Source of the DNA: an uncultured Bacteroidia bacterium
GTDB taxonomy: Bacteria; Bacteroidota; Bacteroidia; NS11-12g; UBA9320
Direction of reading: 5' to 3'
Length of the DNA stretch: 50,408 nucleotides
NCBI GenBank assembly: GCA_905478335.1
Contig: CAJQIC010000046.1
Coordinates: 1-50,408 of the forward strand
The notes under the pieces are model-generated. The model ran no database searches. It was not told the DNA's origin and was given only the letters and a program-made list of their open reading frames with translations. Both the position numbers and the translations under genes were made by a program. Of this stretch, positions 15,236 through 26,299 are shown in pieces (position 1 is the stretch's first letter; each line of letters starts with the position of its first letter).

Positions 15236-16768
15236 ATGGATAGAAAAGTTCGCGTACGTTTTGCGCCTAGTCCAACAGGACCTTTACACATCGGAGGTGT
15301 TCGCACCGCCTTGTTCAATTATTTGTTTGCGAAAAAGCATGGTGGTGATTTCATTTTAAGAATTGAAGATACCGACCAAAAAAGATTCGTTGAAGGCGCT
15401 GAAGCCTATATCAATGAATCGCTAGAATGGTTAGGGATATCGCCAGACGAAGGCGTTGTTCAAGGAGGAGATTATGCGCCGTATCGCCAAAGTGAACGCA
15501 TGTCTATGTATAAACAGTATGCTGACCAGTTGATTGAAGCAGGTCACGCCTATTACGCATTTGATACTTCTGAGGAGTTGGATGAAATGCGCAAGAAGTT
15601 AGAGGCGGCTCGTATGAGTGCTAAATACGATGCCACGTCTCGAATGAACATGAAGAATTCGTTGAGTTTGAGCCAAGACGAAGTGAACAAACGATTGGCA
15701 AATGGCGATCCTTATGTGATTAGAATTAAGCTTCCTCGTAAAGAAGAAGTTCGGTTTCACGACGAAGTTAGAGGATGGGTAGTGGTACATACAAGTCAAA
15801 TGGACGACAAGGTTTTGCTGAAGCAAGACGGCTTGCCGACATACCATTTGGCTAACGTAGTAGACGACCATATTATGCAAATTACCCATGTGATACGTGG
15901 CGAAGAATGGTTGCCTTCTGCGCCCTTACATGTTTTGTTATATAGGTACTTCGGATGGGAAGATTCGATGCCCAAATTTGCCCACCTATCGTTACTCTTA
16001 AAACCGGATGGTAAGGGTAAACTAAGCAAGCGTGATGGAGATCGATTGGGATTCCCTGTCTTTCCATTAGAATGGAAGGACCCCAAAACCAATGAAATTA
16101 GCTCAGGTTATCGAGAAGGCGGATACTTGCCCGATGCTGTCATTAACATGCTCGCACTTTTAGGTTGGCATCCATCAGACAATCAAGAGATGTTTACTTT
16201 GACGGAATTGGTTGAAGCTTTTTCGCTTGAAAAAGTGTCAAAAAGTGGCGCCAAATTTGACGCAGATAAGGCGAAGTGGTTTAACAACAAGTATTTGCAA
16301 TCGATGGATAACCAAGCGTTAGCAGATATCGTTAGACCAATGATGGCCGAAAAAGGATGGGAGAGTGAGAACGACTATTTGGTTGATGTAGTAACCATGG
16401 TGAAGGAAAAAGTAAACTTTGCTCCCGAAATTTTAAATGTTTCTGAATACTTTTTTGTTGACCCGACCTCATACGATGAAAAGGCAGTAAAGAAAAAATG
16501 GAAAGGTGAAACTCCAGAAACTATCCTGTCGCTAGCAGAAGTCTTTTCCAGTATGGACCAATTTGCTGCCGATGATATTCAAGCGAAGTTTAGTGCTTTT
16601 GCAGAGGCGAAAGGCGTATCTCCAGGGTCTATAATGCAACCTTTAAGACTGTCCGTTAGTGGAATGGCAGGAGGCCCACCAATATTTGATATGTTGGCTT
16701 TGTTAGGGAAAGAAGTTGTGGTATCGCGCATGCAAGCGGCTAACGGTCGCATAATATCTACAGTTTAG
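15236..16768 (+). CDS. gltX: Glutamyl-tRNA synthetase
   Basis: The 510-residue class I aminoacyl-tRNA synthetase charges tRNA-Glu with glutamate using ATP in the cytosol. The N-terminus RVRFAPSPTGPLHIGGVRTA carries the HIGH-type motif (LHIG at 17-20). The Rossmann core is continuous, and the KMSKS equivalent GKLSKRDG lies near 260-267. The C-terminal anticodon-binding helical domain runs to residue 510. Length and motifs are typical. It is transcribed from its own promoter-like element. I see no sign of a second, GlnRS-like paralogue or of truncation. The discriminating versus non-discriminating state cannot be read by eye. Confidence 0.98.
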   Translation: MDRKVRVRFAPSPTGPLHIGGVRTALFNYLFAKKHGGDFILRIEDTDQKRFVEGAEAYINESLEWLGISPDEGVVQGGDYAPYRQSERMSMYKQYADQLIEAGHAYYAFDTSEELDEMRKKLEAARMSAKYDATSRMNMKNSLSLSQDEVNKRLANGDPYVIRIKLPRKEEVRFHDEVRGWVVVHTSQMDDKVLLKQDGLPTYHLANVVDDHIMQITHVIRGEEWLPSAPLHVLLYRYFGWEDSMPKFAHLSLLLKPDGKGKLSKRDGDRLGFPVFPLEWKDPKTNEISSGYREGGYLPDAVINMLALLGWHPSDNQEMFTLTELVEAFSLEKVSKSGAKFDADKAKWFNNKYLQSMDNQALADIVRPMMAEKGWESENDYLVDVVTMVKEKVNFAPEILNVSEYFFVDPTSYDEKAVKKKWKGETPETILSLAEVFSSMDQFAADDIQAKFSAFAEAKGVSPGSIMQPLRLSVSGMAGGPPIFDMLALLGKEVVVSRMQAANGRIISTV

Positions 16769-16823
16769 TACAGGTTTCGTTCTGATGTTTATTATTCTGT
16801 CTGGCAAGAAGGCCATTCTGGTG

Positions 16824-16831
16824 TAGCTTTG
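16824..16831 (+). promoter_or_regulatory. TAnnTTTG-type -7 element of the FtsB/DivIC-like gene
   Basis: TAGCTTTG ends 4 nt before ATG 16836, the same spacing as at 528-535. If used, the transcript would begin at or next to the start codon. Confidence 0.45.
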
Positions 16832-16835
16832 TGTT

Positions 16836-17120
16836 ATGTCGCGTCCGTTGTACAAAAATCGTTATTTCATAGTCTTTGTGGTGTTGGCCGCCTGGTTGAC
16901 ATTTTTTGATCAAAACAACTTCGTGTACCAGTACAAATTGCGTAAACAAATTACTGCACTAGAGGTCGAGAAAGCTTTTTACGAAGCTGAAATAGTAAAA
17001 CTGAAGGAGCAAAAAAAGCAGTTAAGTACAGACGAGGAAATGCTTGAAAAGTTTGCTCGAGAACAGTATTTAATGAAAAAAAAGGATGAGGTTTTGTTTC
17101 TTTTGAATGAAGAAGAATAG
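16836..17120 (+). CDS. FtsB/DivIC family septum formation protein
   Basis: The 94-residue protein has a short basic N-terminus, one membrane helix (about 10-28) and a coiled coil (about 30-65) with regular heptads. A FAREQYLMKKKDEVLFLL segment near the C-terminus is characteristic of the family. FtsB/DivIC proteins bridge FtsL and FtsQ in the divisome at the inner membrane. Size and architecture are typical for this phylum, where the protein is often annotated only as a septum formation initiator. It lies between gltX and icd without obvious operon links. Confidence 0.85.
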   Translation: MSRPLYKNRYFIVFVVLAAWLTFFDQNNFVYQYKLRKQITALEVEKAFYEAEIVKLKEQKKQLSTDEEMLEKFAREQYLMKKKDEVLFLLNEEE

Positions 17121-17159
17121 TACCTATCCACTTCGAATATTCCCCTGTTTTCATCCTAA

Positions 17160-19436
<2,277 letters not shown>

Positions 19437-19454
19437 GCTTTTTTGTTCTTACAT

Positions 19455-19489
19455 TAGGCTTAACAGCCTATAACCGTTCCAAAAGAACG
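19455..19489. terminator. Two small hairpins between convergent icd and fabD
   Basis: TAGGCT-TAAC-AGCCTA (19455-19470) and CGTTC-CAAAA-GAACG (19475-19489) are perfect short inverted repeats in the gap between the convergent ends. Neither is followed by a strong T-run on either strand, so termination is possible but unproven. Confidence 0.35.
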
Positions 19490-19495
19490 AAGCTT

Positions 19496-19523
19496 TCAAC
19501 TATCAACTATCAACTATCAACTA
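19496..19523. repeat. Four perfect copies of a 7-bp tandem repeat
   Basis: TCAACTA is repeated four times. The last copy includes the stop codon of fabD (complement of 19521-19523). Like the other two arrays in the window it sits at the 3' end of a minus-strand gene. Confidence 0.9.
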
Positions 19524-20402
19524 AGAAACCCCACTCGTAGTAAGAGCACGATCTACCTTCTTAATCATTCCTTGTAGTGCACGACCAGGGCCTACTTCAA
19601 TGAATTCTGAAGCGCCGTCAGCAACCATATGCTGAACACTTTGTGTCCATTTCACTGGCGCTGTGAGTTGCGCAATGAGATTGTTTTTAATTGTTTGTGG
19701 GTCAGTTTCGCCAACAGTAGATACGTTTTGATAAACAGGGCATGCAGGCGTATTGAAATTGGCATTGTTGATCGCATCAGCCAATTCTGTTTTTGCTGGT
19801 TCCATTAGCGGCGAGTGAAAAGCACCACCGACCGGTAACGGAAGTGCCCGTTTTGCACCTTTTTCTAGCAGTCTTTCACAGGCTATTTTCACACCTTCAT
19901 TGCTTCCTGAAATTACCAATTGGCCGGGGCAATTGTAATTGGCTGCAACTACAACTTCATCCGCTATTTCAGCGCAAACAGACTCCACATCCGCATCGTC
20001 AAGACCTAAAATAGCAGCCATTGTAGATGGGTTTTGTTCGCAGGCTTTTTGCATTGCTGTAGCCCTTGTGCTAACAAGTTTTAATCCGTCTTCAAAACTC
20101 AAAACATCAGCCGCAACAAGTGCAGAAATTTCACCTAAAGAATGACCTGCAACCATGCTCGGATTAAAGTCTTCCATGGTTTTAGCAACAATAACAGAAT
20201 GCAGGAAGACAGCAGGTTGAGTGATTTTGGTTTGTTTTAAATCTTCGGCAGAACCTTCAAACATGACATCTGTAATGTTAAAACCAAGTATCTCGTTAGC
20301 TTGGTCAAACATTGCTTTTGCTGTCGCATTAGATTCGTAAAGATCTTTCCCCATTCCTGTGAATTGAGCGCCTTGTCCTGGAAAAACGTATGCCTTTGTC
20401 AT
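19521..20402 (-). CDS. fabD: Malonyl-CoA:ACP transacylase
   Basis: The 293-residue enzyme transfers malonyl from CoA to acyl carrier protein in fatty-acid synthesis (cytosol). The N-terminal FPGQGAQFTGMGKDL, the nucleophile motif GHSLGE with Ser88, and the FHSPLM motif with catalytic His196 are all present. Length is normal. It is the last gene of a minus-strand group headed by nif3-like, 5 nt after a lipoprotein gene. This is not the usual fab cluster, so it may share a transcript with unrelated genes. Confidence 0.97.
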   Translation of the reverse strand: MTKAYVFPGQGAQFTGMGKDLYESNATAKAMFDQANEILGFNITDVMFEGSAEDLKQTKITQPAVFLHSVIVAKTMEDFNPSMVAGHSLGEISALVAADVLSFEDGLKLVSTRATAMQKACEQNPSTMAAILGLDDADVESVCAEIADEVVVAANYNCPGQLVISGSNEGVKIACERLLEKGAKRALPLPVGGAFHSPLMEPAKTELADAINNANFNTPACPVYQNVSTVGETDPQTIKNNLIAQLTAPVKWTQSVQHMVADGASEFIEVGPGRALQGMIKKVDRALTTSGVS

Positions 20403-20407
20403 ATGTG

Positions 20408-20971
20408 TTAATTGTTTTGAGTTTTAGGATGTATAAATTGACCTACAATCTGGTATGATTCCGTACCCATTATTTTCGTAGATCGATTAACGTGGACAGA
20501 ATATCCAACGTTTTGCGTATAGCTTATACCTGTTGTTGAAGTTGATATCTTCCCTTTGTCTATAATTTGTGCCGAAAAGCGGTTTATAGAGCTGTCTGGG
20601 TTCAGTTTAATCTTAAAGCTTTGAATTTTCTGGTTCGGGTTTGTAGTCTCATATACACTGGCTGTTTCATTTGGATCGTCATGAGTTTCTACACGAACGA
20701 AATCTGTTTTCCAAACAGCGGGTTTGATCTTAATGTCTAAAAAGGCAAAAAGTTCCTTCGACCACTCCGGTTTGTTTAGAGTGTCACTATTTGATGTGGA
20801 GTCCATTCTGGTTCGTTTGTACAAACCTGTTTGATTTTTGGTAAGAAGCGTAATTTCTGATTGAAAGAACTGCTGAACATCAACAAAAGCGTCTTGATTT
20901 GTTGATCGCTCACTACTTGTATTGCAACCAAATGCGAGAATAGATAGTACTATGAAAAACGTAAATTTCAA
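20408..20971 (-). CDS. Putative lipoprotein, unknown function
   Basis: The 187-residue protein starts with MKFTFFIVLSILAFGC, a lipoprotein signal with lipobox Cys16. The Ser/Thr/Asn-rich stretch after it looks like a linker to an envelope-located domain of beta character. I recognise no domain. It lies 24 nt after the TPR gene and 5 nt before fabD, so it is probably in the same transcript. The lipoprotein nature is clear; the role is not. Confidence 0.75.
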   Translation of the reverse strand: MKFTFFIVLSILAFGCNTSSERSTNQDAFVDVQQFFQSEITLLTKNQTGLYKRTRMDSTSNSDTLNKPEWSKELFAFLDIKIKPAVWKTDFVRVETHDDPNETASVYETTNPNQKIQSFKIKLNPDSSINRFSAQIIDKGKISTSTTGISYTQNVGYSVHVNRSTKIMGTESYQIVGQFIHPKTQNN

Positions 20972-20995
20972 GTCGTCAAAAATAAAGTAGATTCC

Positions 20996-22519
20996 TTAAT
21001 TCTGGTCAATGCGATCTAACCCATTTTTCGCCCTATGTTCTATACTTTTTTTGTATTCTTTATTGGCATCGTAAGACATGGACATTTTGAAGTATTTTTT
21101 GGCATTCACGTCATCACCATTTCGTTCATACATTTCTGCCAAATATAATGTTGCATAGGAGGCATAGTATTGCGGCAGCAGAATGCCTTCTTGTATAGCT
21201 TCCAAATAAAATGCCTTGGCTAGGTCTATGTTGTTAAGCACGTCGTATATCCGGCCTTTTCGATAGAAATATTCTGTTCGTTCTATACCTTTTGAAAAAT
21301 CACCAGCCTTTTTTGGTCTAATAATTTTTAACGCTTTTGCATAATACCCGCCATCAAATAACAATCTGGTTTTTAAAAGCGTAGAATTTAGGTTTAAGCG
21401 TTGCGTTGCAAACTTTTGCGCTTGTTCATCTTCCTCAAGTTCAGTGGAACCGGTTTGTTTTAATAGATTTAGGTAGTAGTCGTACTTGTCGTCGTTGCCA
21501 TTGATCGCTGAATGCCAGACGAGTTTTTGATAGCAACTTTTCACGTAACTTTCGCCTTGATACTGATCGATATACTGCAACAAATAGGTGTCCGCGTCAG
21601 GGTCTAAGCGGTTCAGTTTAGCCTTGCCCAACATAAAGGAAAGAAAAGGGATTTGCTTTTGAGTAGCGCTATGCTGACCTTGGGAAATAACGCGTATTAT
21701 TTCATCATTTTTTCTGCATTTATCTGCAAAATTGACTCGTGCGAAACGACTAAGTGGGTTTTGTTTGTGGTCCTTGGTTAGGCTATCAATAAGGTCCCAA
21801 GCTGTTACTTTGTCGTTTTTAAGGTACAGGTGAATAGAGGCGACAAAAAATTGCGCTTCTTTTTTCATTACATCCCATTCTGGGCGATCACTTTTTGCTG
21901 TAATAAAGCTGTTAAGATCCTCAAGCCCTTTGTCCATACTCGATTCAAAACCGAAGAATTGAACTAGTTTTTGATAATTAGTGGGTAAGCTACCGAAACC
22001 CGATTGCAGGAGGCCTAACGATTTTTTCGCAGCAATGTACTTTGGGTAGTTTTTTAGGACTTGTGTCCCGTATTTGTAACAATTTCTTACATCATTGGCT
22101 GCTGCCAAGTTGTTGCCTTTTTTGCCATTTACAACTGAAGAATAAAAGTAAACTTCTTCTAAAAGGAAATCTCTTGCACCATCATTATCAGCCGCCGAAG
22201 AGATGTTTTTAATGGCTAATCCTTTTAACGAATCAAAGGTGACAAACCCTTGTTTCGTTTCATTGGTGGTGAAAGATAACATGCTATGCATAACCATTAG
22301 GTAGTTGACAGCAGCATTCTCTGGATTTGTTTCTGATGCTATGGCTAGATGTGATGCGGCAGCATCCAATTCAAATTTAAATAGAGCTTTTTGAGCCTCT
22401 AAGCAATGCTCAGAAAATACAATAGCGTTCGCACCCCATGCCTGTGACGCTGCACAGCAAAGCACAAAAACAGATAGGCGTATAGAGTTGGTAACACGCA
22501 TTTGGACAAAGGTATTCAT
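20996..22519 (-). CDS. Secreted or periplasmic TPR-type repeat protein
   Basis: From ATG 22517-22519 the product has 507 residues. The frame is open 45 codons further upstream, but those codons lie inside the zinc-ribbon gene, and a GGAGG stretch (complement of about 22522-22530) sits just ahead of this ATG. The N-terminus then reads as a signal peptide (RLSVFVLCCAASQAWGA). The rest is helical with TPR-like spacing of Ala, Gly and Tyr, clearest near the C-terminus (AKAFYLEAIQEG; AEMYERNGDDVNAKKYFKMS). TPR proteins are scaffolds; the partner is unknown. ATG 22501 (MRVTNS) is an alternative start. Confidence 0.78.
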   Translation of the reverse strand: MNTFVQMRVTNSIRLSVFVLCCAASQAWGANAIVFSEHCLEAQKALFKFELDAAASHLAIASETNPENAAVNYLMVMHSMLSFTTNETKQGFVTFDSLKGLAIKNISSAADNDGARDFLLEEVYFYSSVVNGKKGNNLAAANDVRNCYKYGTQVLKNYPKYIAAKKSLGLLQSGFGSLPTNYQKLVQFFGFESSMDKGLEDLNSFITAKSDRPEWDVMKKEAQFFVASIHLYLKNDKVTAWDLIDSLTKDHKQNPLSRFARVNFADKCRKNDEIIRVISQGQHSATQKQIPFLSFMLGKAKLNRLDPDADTYLLQYIDQYQGESYVKSCYQKLVWHSAINGNDDKYDYYLNLLKQTGSTELEEDEQAQKFATQRLNLNSTLLKTRLLFDGGYYAKALKIIRPKKAGDFSKGIERTEYFYRKGRIYDVLNNIDLAKAFYLEAIQEGILLPQYYASYATLYLAEMYERNGDDVNAKKYFKMSMSYDANKEYKKSIEHRAKNGLDRIDQN

Positions 22520-22553
22520 TGTCCTCCATGAAATTAATACGAAAGAGACGTGG

Positions 22554-23333
22554 TTACGCTTTTTTTCGACGTCTTGATTTTGGTTTTTCTTCAACCACTT
22601 CTTCAACAATACCAGCCATTTCAGCATCAACGTTGATTCGACCGCAATGTTCACATATCACGATTTTCTTACGTTGTCTGATGTCCGACTGAAGTTGTGG
22701 TGGAATTTTTGCGAAACAACCTCCGCAAGAACCACGTAATACTGGCGCTACACCTAAACCATTGAAAACGTTCTTACGAATACGCTCGTAAGCTTTCAGA
22801 AGTTTCTCGTCAGCAGCTTTAACTGCTTTGTCGCGATCTTTAGCAATCTTGCCTTCTTCCTTTTCGGTTTCAGCGCTGATTTCTTCTAGTTCTTTTTTCT
22901 TATTCTCTAAATCGATTTTACGGCCATCTAAGTCTTGCTTAACTTCCTCAATCAATTCATTTTTCAAAGTAATGCTGTTTTGCAATTCGCCGATCTTCTT
23001 CTCAGCTGCAAGAACTTCTAAACCTTGAATTTCAATTTCTTTGTTCAATGCGTCAAACTCACGGTTGTTCTTAACCTTGTTTAACTGCTCATTGTATCGC
23101 TTACTAAGCTGTTGTGCCTGGCTGATTTTCTCTTTGTTTGCAACGATGTCTGAATCAAAATCAGCAATTTCTTGCTCAAATTTGTCAAGTCTCGTTTGCA
23201 AGCCTGCAAGTTCGTCTTCCAAGTCAGCCACTTCCATAGGAAGTTCGCCTCTAACTGCTTGTAACTGATCTAAATTTTTATCGATGGTTTGTAGATTCCA
23301 AAGACCTTGAAGTTTTTCTTCTATTGATGCCAT
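22554..23333 (-). CDS. Coiled-coil protein with C4-type zinc ribbon (DUF164/CT398-like)
   Basis: The 259-residue protein has a long helical hairpin coiled coil (about 5-180) and a C-terminal zinc ribbon with CxxC at about 203-206 (CGGC) and 227-230 (CEHC). It ends in a Lys/Arg-rich tail. This is the architecture of the CT398/DUF164 family, widespread in bacteria but without a settled function; a nucleic-acid or secretion role has been proposed for relatives. It begins 3 nt after the nif3-like gene, and that pairing recurs in many genomes as far as I recall. Confidence 0.9.
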   Translation of the reverse strand: MASIEEKLQGLWNLQTIDKNLDQLQAVRGELPMEVADLEDELAGLQTRLDKFEQEIADFDSDIVANKEKISQAQQLSKRYNEQLNKVKNNREFDALNKEIEIQGLEVLAAEKKIGELQNSITLKNELIEEVKQDLDGRKIDLENKKKELEEISAETEKEEGKIAKDRDKAVKAADEKLLKAYERIRKNVFNGLGVAPVLRGSCGGCFAKIPPQLQSDIRQRKKIVICEHCGRINVDAEMAGIVEEVVEEKPKSRRRKKA

Positions 23334-23336
23334 AAA

Positions 23337-24437
23337 TTAGTAAAAATAATTTACCGGGTTCGTATCTGTTTCCGTGAAAAGGATTGCAAAATTAGGTATT
23401 TTTTCCGATAAAAAATCACGTAATAATTCGATTGTAAATTGCTCACTTTCAAAGTGGCCTACATCGCAAATCATGAGTTCATTTTCTCCGTCAAAAAACT
23501 CATGATATTTAACGTCTCCGGTAACATAAGCATCTGCTCCTGCAGCCTTTGCGACATTTATCAAAAAGCTACCAGAACCGCCGCAAACAGCCACCCGTGA
23601 TATCTCCTTTTTATCTGTATCAGTGAACCGCACTACTGTAGCCTGCAGCTGGTTCTTTACAAAAGCCAAAAAATCTTGCGGGTTTAACGGTTGTTTTAAT
23701 GTTCCGATTAATCCCGCTCCAACGTGCAAAGATTTATTTTCTAATGGATGAAGATCAAATGCTACTTCTTCATAAGGATGTGCTTCTAACATGGCATTAA
23801 TGACCTTATCTTGTAGATGTTTAGGTATTACAACTTCCAGTTTTGTTTCTGGTTCAAGATGTCTTTCGCCTGGTTCACCTACAAAAGGCTTTGCATTAGC
23901 ACCGCCTCTAAAACTACCGATTCCTTCACTCACAAAACTGCACTCATCATAATCACCTATATGGCCAGCTCCAGAATTAAACATGGCAGACTGCACAAGC
24001 TGTAAATGCTCGTTGGGTACGTACACGGCTAATTTTAATACTGTTCCAGTTTTTTTGGCCAAAATCTCCGTTTGGTCTAAGCCAAGCTTTTGTCCAATTT
24101 TTTGATTGACACCGCCTTCCAACACATTGTCTAGATTGGTGTGAATGGCGTATATCGCGATGTCGTTTTTTATGGCTTTAATGACGGTACGTTCCACATA
24201 ATTCTTTCCATTAATTTTCTTCAACCCTTTAAAAACGATTGGATGATGCGCAACGATTAGGTTGCAGTTTTTGGAAATGGCTTCGTCAACGACAGATTCA
24301 GTTGCATCAAGTGACACCAGAATACCGGTAACCAACATATTTGAATCGCCAACAATTAATCCAGCGTTGTCGTATGATTCTTGTAAACTTGGTGGTGCGA
24401 GTTCACTAAGTAAACCTGTAATATGATTAAGTTTCAT
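23337..24437 (-). CDS. Nif3-like dinuclear metal centre protein (YbgI/YqfO type)
   Basis: With the start at ATG 24435-24437 (MKLNHITGLL) the protein has 366 residues; the frame extends ten codons upstream without support. Typical Nif3 blocks are APPSLQESYDNAGLIVGD, VAHHPIVFKGLKKI with metal-ligand His residues, AIYAIHTNLDN, and near the C-terminus GDVKYHEF and CDVGHFESEQ. The middle insert (about 130-230) is the YqfO-type extra domain. Nif3 proteins form hexamers binding two metal ions; proposed roles include GTP cyclohydrolase-type or hydrolase activity, none settled. The gene heads the minus-strand group running to fabD and is divergent from lpxK. Confidence 0.93.
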   Translation of the reverse strand: MKLNHITGLLSELAPPSLQESYDNAGLIVGDSNMLVTGILVSLDATESVVDEAISKNCNLIVAHHPIVFKGLKKINGKNYVERTVIKAIKNDIAIYAIHTNLDNVLEGGVNQKIGQKLGLDQTEILAKKTGTVLKLAVYVPNEHLQLVQSAMFNSGAGHIGDYDECSFVSEGIGSFRGGANAKPFVGEPGERHLEPETKLEVVIPKHLQDKVINAMLEAHPYEEVAFDLHPLENKSLHVGAGLIGTLKQPLNPQDFLAFVKNQLQATVVRFTDTDKKEISRVAVCGGSGSFLINVAKAAGADAYVTGDVKYHEFFDGENELMICDVGHFESEQFTIELLRDFLSEKIPNFAILFTETDTNPVNYFY

Positions 24438-24498
24438 AGGTGTGGCAGCTTTTGTACTGCACAACAAAACAACAATAAATAGTATAAATGCGGTGTAA

Positions 24499-25530
24499 AT
24501 GGTGGCAAATTTATTAATGCTTAATGCGTTAAATTTGCCTCTCTTGAACAGGATTAGATGGATATTGTGGCCGTTTTCAATTGCCTACGGCTTGGTAATG
24601 GAGCTGCGGAACTGGGGTTTTCGCGTTGGGCTACTTAAATCTGTTTCTTTTGATGTACCCGTTGTTTCAGTGGGAAATTTGGCTGTTGGTGGAACTGGAA
24701 AAACGCCAATGGTTAAGTATTTGATTCAGGAATATCAAGGTACCAAAACAATAGGCGTGTTAAGTCGCGGATACGGAAGAATAACTAAAGGTTTTGGACT
24801 TGTCGAAATAGATTCTTTAGCCAAAAATGTAGGGGACGAGCCTTTGGAAATCAAAACCTTGTATCCAGATACCACTGTTACCGTCTGTGAAAACCGTGCG
24901 CTCGGAATACCAGAGATGCTTGCGATCAATCCTGATATTGACTTAATTATTTTGGATGATGCCTACCAACACCAATATGTTAAGCCCGATGTATCTATAC
25001 TTCTAAGCACCTATGCCAACCCTTATCATACCGATTTCGTGATGCCAATGGGCAGACTACGGGAGTTTCGCAAAAACATAAACAGGGCTGATGTTTTAAT
25101 CTATACGAAGTCACCAGATTTAAACCAACACCATAAGAGTGACTTACTTCCGACCTTGAGCAGTCAGTTGCATTACGAAGATTTGATCAAAGTATTTGGA
25201 GAGGAACGTCAAGTGGAACGTCCTATAATTGTAAGCGGGTTAGCTGATAATTCATTACTACAGCAAACCATACAAAACCAATACCCGAATGCAGTATTGC
25301 TAGGATTTAAGGATCACAGGAATTACTCCATCACCGAGGTAAAGCAAATGATTTATGATGCGGATCGTTTGGACAATAATATCATCACGACTGAAAAAGA
25401 TTGGGTTAAGCTCAAAACGTTTGTCTTAGATTTAAAGCCTGATGTGACCTTTTGGATACAACCCATTAGACTTGGTTTTTCAGATCCCAATTTGTTAAAG
25501 AAATTAATTGACCAGAAAATAAATGCCTAA
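24499..25530 (+). CDS. lpxK: Tetraacyldisaccharide 4'-kinase
   Basis: The 343-residue enzyme phosphorylates the 4' position of the lipid A disaccharide at the inner membrane, using ATP. A membrane-associated N-terminal helix (about 12-35) is followed by the Walker A GGTGKT at 64-69 in PVVSVGNLAVGGTGKTP. The LSRGYGR motif and LDDAYQHQ near 152-159 are also characteristic. ATG 24499 was used; ATG 24517 (MLNALNLP) is also plausible. It overlaps rsmA by 8 nt. The presence of lpxK shows a Gram-negative outer membrane with lipid A. Confidence 0.95.
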   Translation: MVANLLMLNALNLPLLNRIRWILWPFSIAYGLVMELRNWGFRVGLLKSVSFDVPVVSVGNLAVGGTGKTPMVKYLIQEYQGTKTIGVLSRGYGRITKGFGLVEIDSLAKNVGDEPLEIKTLYPDTTVTVCENRALGIPEMLAINPDIDLIILDDAYQHQYVKPDVSILLSTYANPYHTDFVMPMGRLREFRKNINRADVLIYTKSPDLNQHHKSDLLPTLSSQLHYEDLIKVFGEERQVERPIIVSGLADNSLLQQTIQNQYPNAVLLGFKDHRNYSITEVKQMIYDADRLDNNIITTEKDWVKLKTFVLDLKPDVTFWIQPIRLGFSDPNLLKKLIDQKINA

Positions 25531-26299
25531 ACAAGTTCGAGCAAAAAAGTTTTTAGGTCAGCATTTTCTAAAAGATGAAAGTGTAGCAGAGCAAACGGCT
25601 AATCTAGTAGGCCGTAATTCGGTCAAAAATTGGCTGGAAATAGGGCCAGGAATGGGCGTGCTCACGAAGTATTTGATAGAAAAACCTATTGAATTAAAAG
25701 CGGTAGAATTGGACCGAGATTCCGTCACATATTTAGAAAAGGAAATGCCAACCCTAGAGGTACATGAGGCCGATTTTTTAAAGATAGATGTTGGCGCACT
25801 CTTCGACAATGAATATGGGGTGATTGGAAACTTTCCGTACAATATATCGTCTCAAATACTATTCAAAATTCTTGACAACAGATTGGTTGTTCCTGCATTT
25901 GCTGGAATGTTTCAATTGGAGGTGGCTAAACGCATTGCAGGCCAACCCAATAATAAAACATATGGCATATTGTCTGTTTTGGTACAAGCGTTTTACAACA
26001 TCACCTTAGAGATTGAGATTCCTCCGACAGCATTTAATCCACCACCCAAAGTGCAATCAGCTGTGATATATGGCTACCGTATCGACCAAGATGTGGAATG
26101 GAATGTAAAGTTGTTTTTTGATGTGGTAAAAACAGCGTTTCAACAAAGAAGAAAAACCTTGTCTAATGCACTAAAGAAATTTAACCTACCAAAGGACGTC
26201 CGACTCAATAATCAAATGTTTAAATTGCGTGCAGAGAACTTATCGGTTGCCGATTTTATCGGTTTAACCCATTTGATTGAGCAAAATCAGGCGCAATAA
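25523..26299 (+). CDS. rsmA: 16S rRNA dimethyladenosine transferase (KsgA)
   Basis: The 258-residue enzyme dimethylates two adjacent adenosines near the 3' end of 16S rRNA, using S-adenosylmethionine. The N-terminal KKFLGQHFLKD, SAM motif LEIGPGMGVLT (38-48) and catalytic NFPY (103-106) are present, followed by a C-terminal helical domain with FQQRRKTL. The gene overlaps lpxK by 8 nt and mgtE by one base of TAATG, so the three are translationally linked. Confidence 0.97.
   Translation: MPKQVRAKKFLGQHFLKDESVAEQTANLVGRNSVKNWLEIGPGMGVLTKYLIEKPIELKAVELDRDSVTYLEKEMPTLEVHEADFLKIDVGALFDNEYGVIGNFPYNISSQILFKILDNRLVVPAFAGMFQLEVAKRIAGQPNNKTYGILSVLVQAFYNITLEIEIPPTAFNPPPKVQSAVIYGYRIDQDVEWNVKLFFDVVKTAFQQRRKTLSNALKKFNLPKDVRLNNQMFKLRAENLSVADFIGLTHLIEQNQAQ

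Noticed and set aside
19437-19495. tRNA or small RNA between icd and fabD
   Set aside because: Only two short hairpins are present, with no tRNA-like arms or conserved loop sequence.
22520-22654. Upstream extension of the TPR protein
   Set aside because: The extra 45 codons lie inside the zinc-ribbon gene. A GGAGG stretch and a signal peptide mark ATG 22519 as the start.
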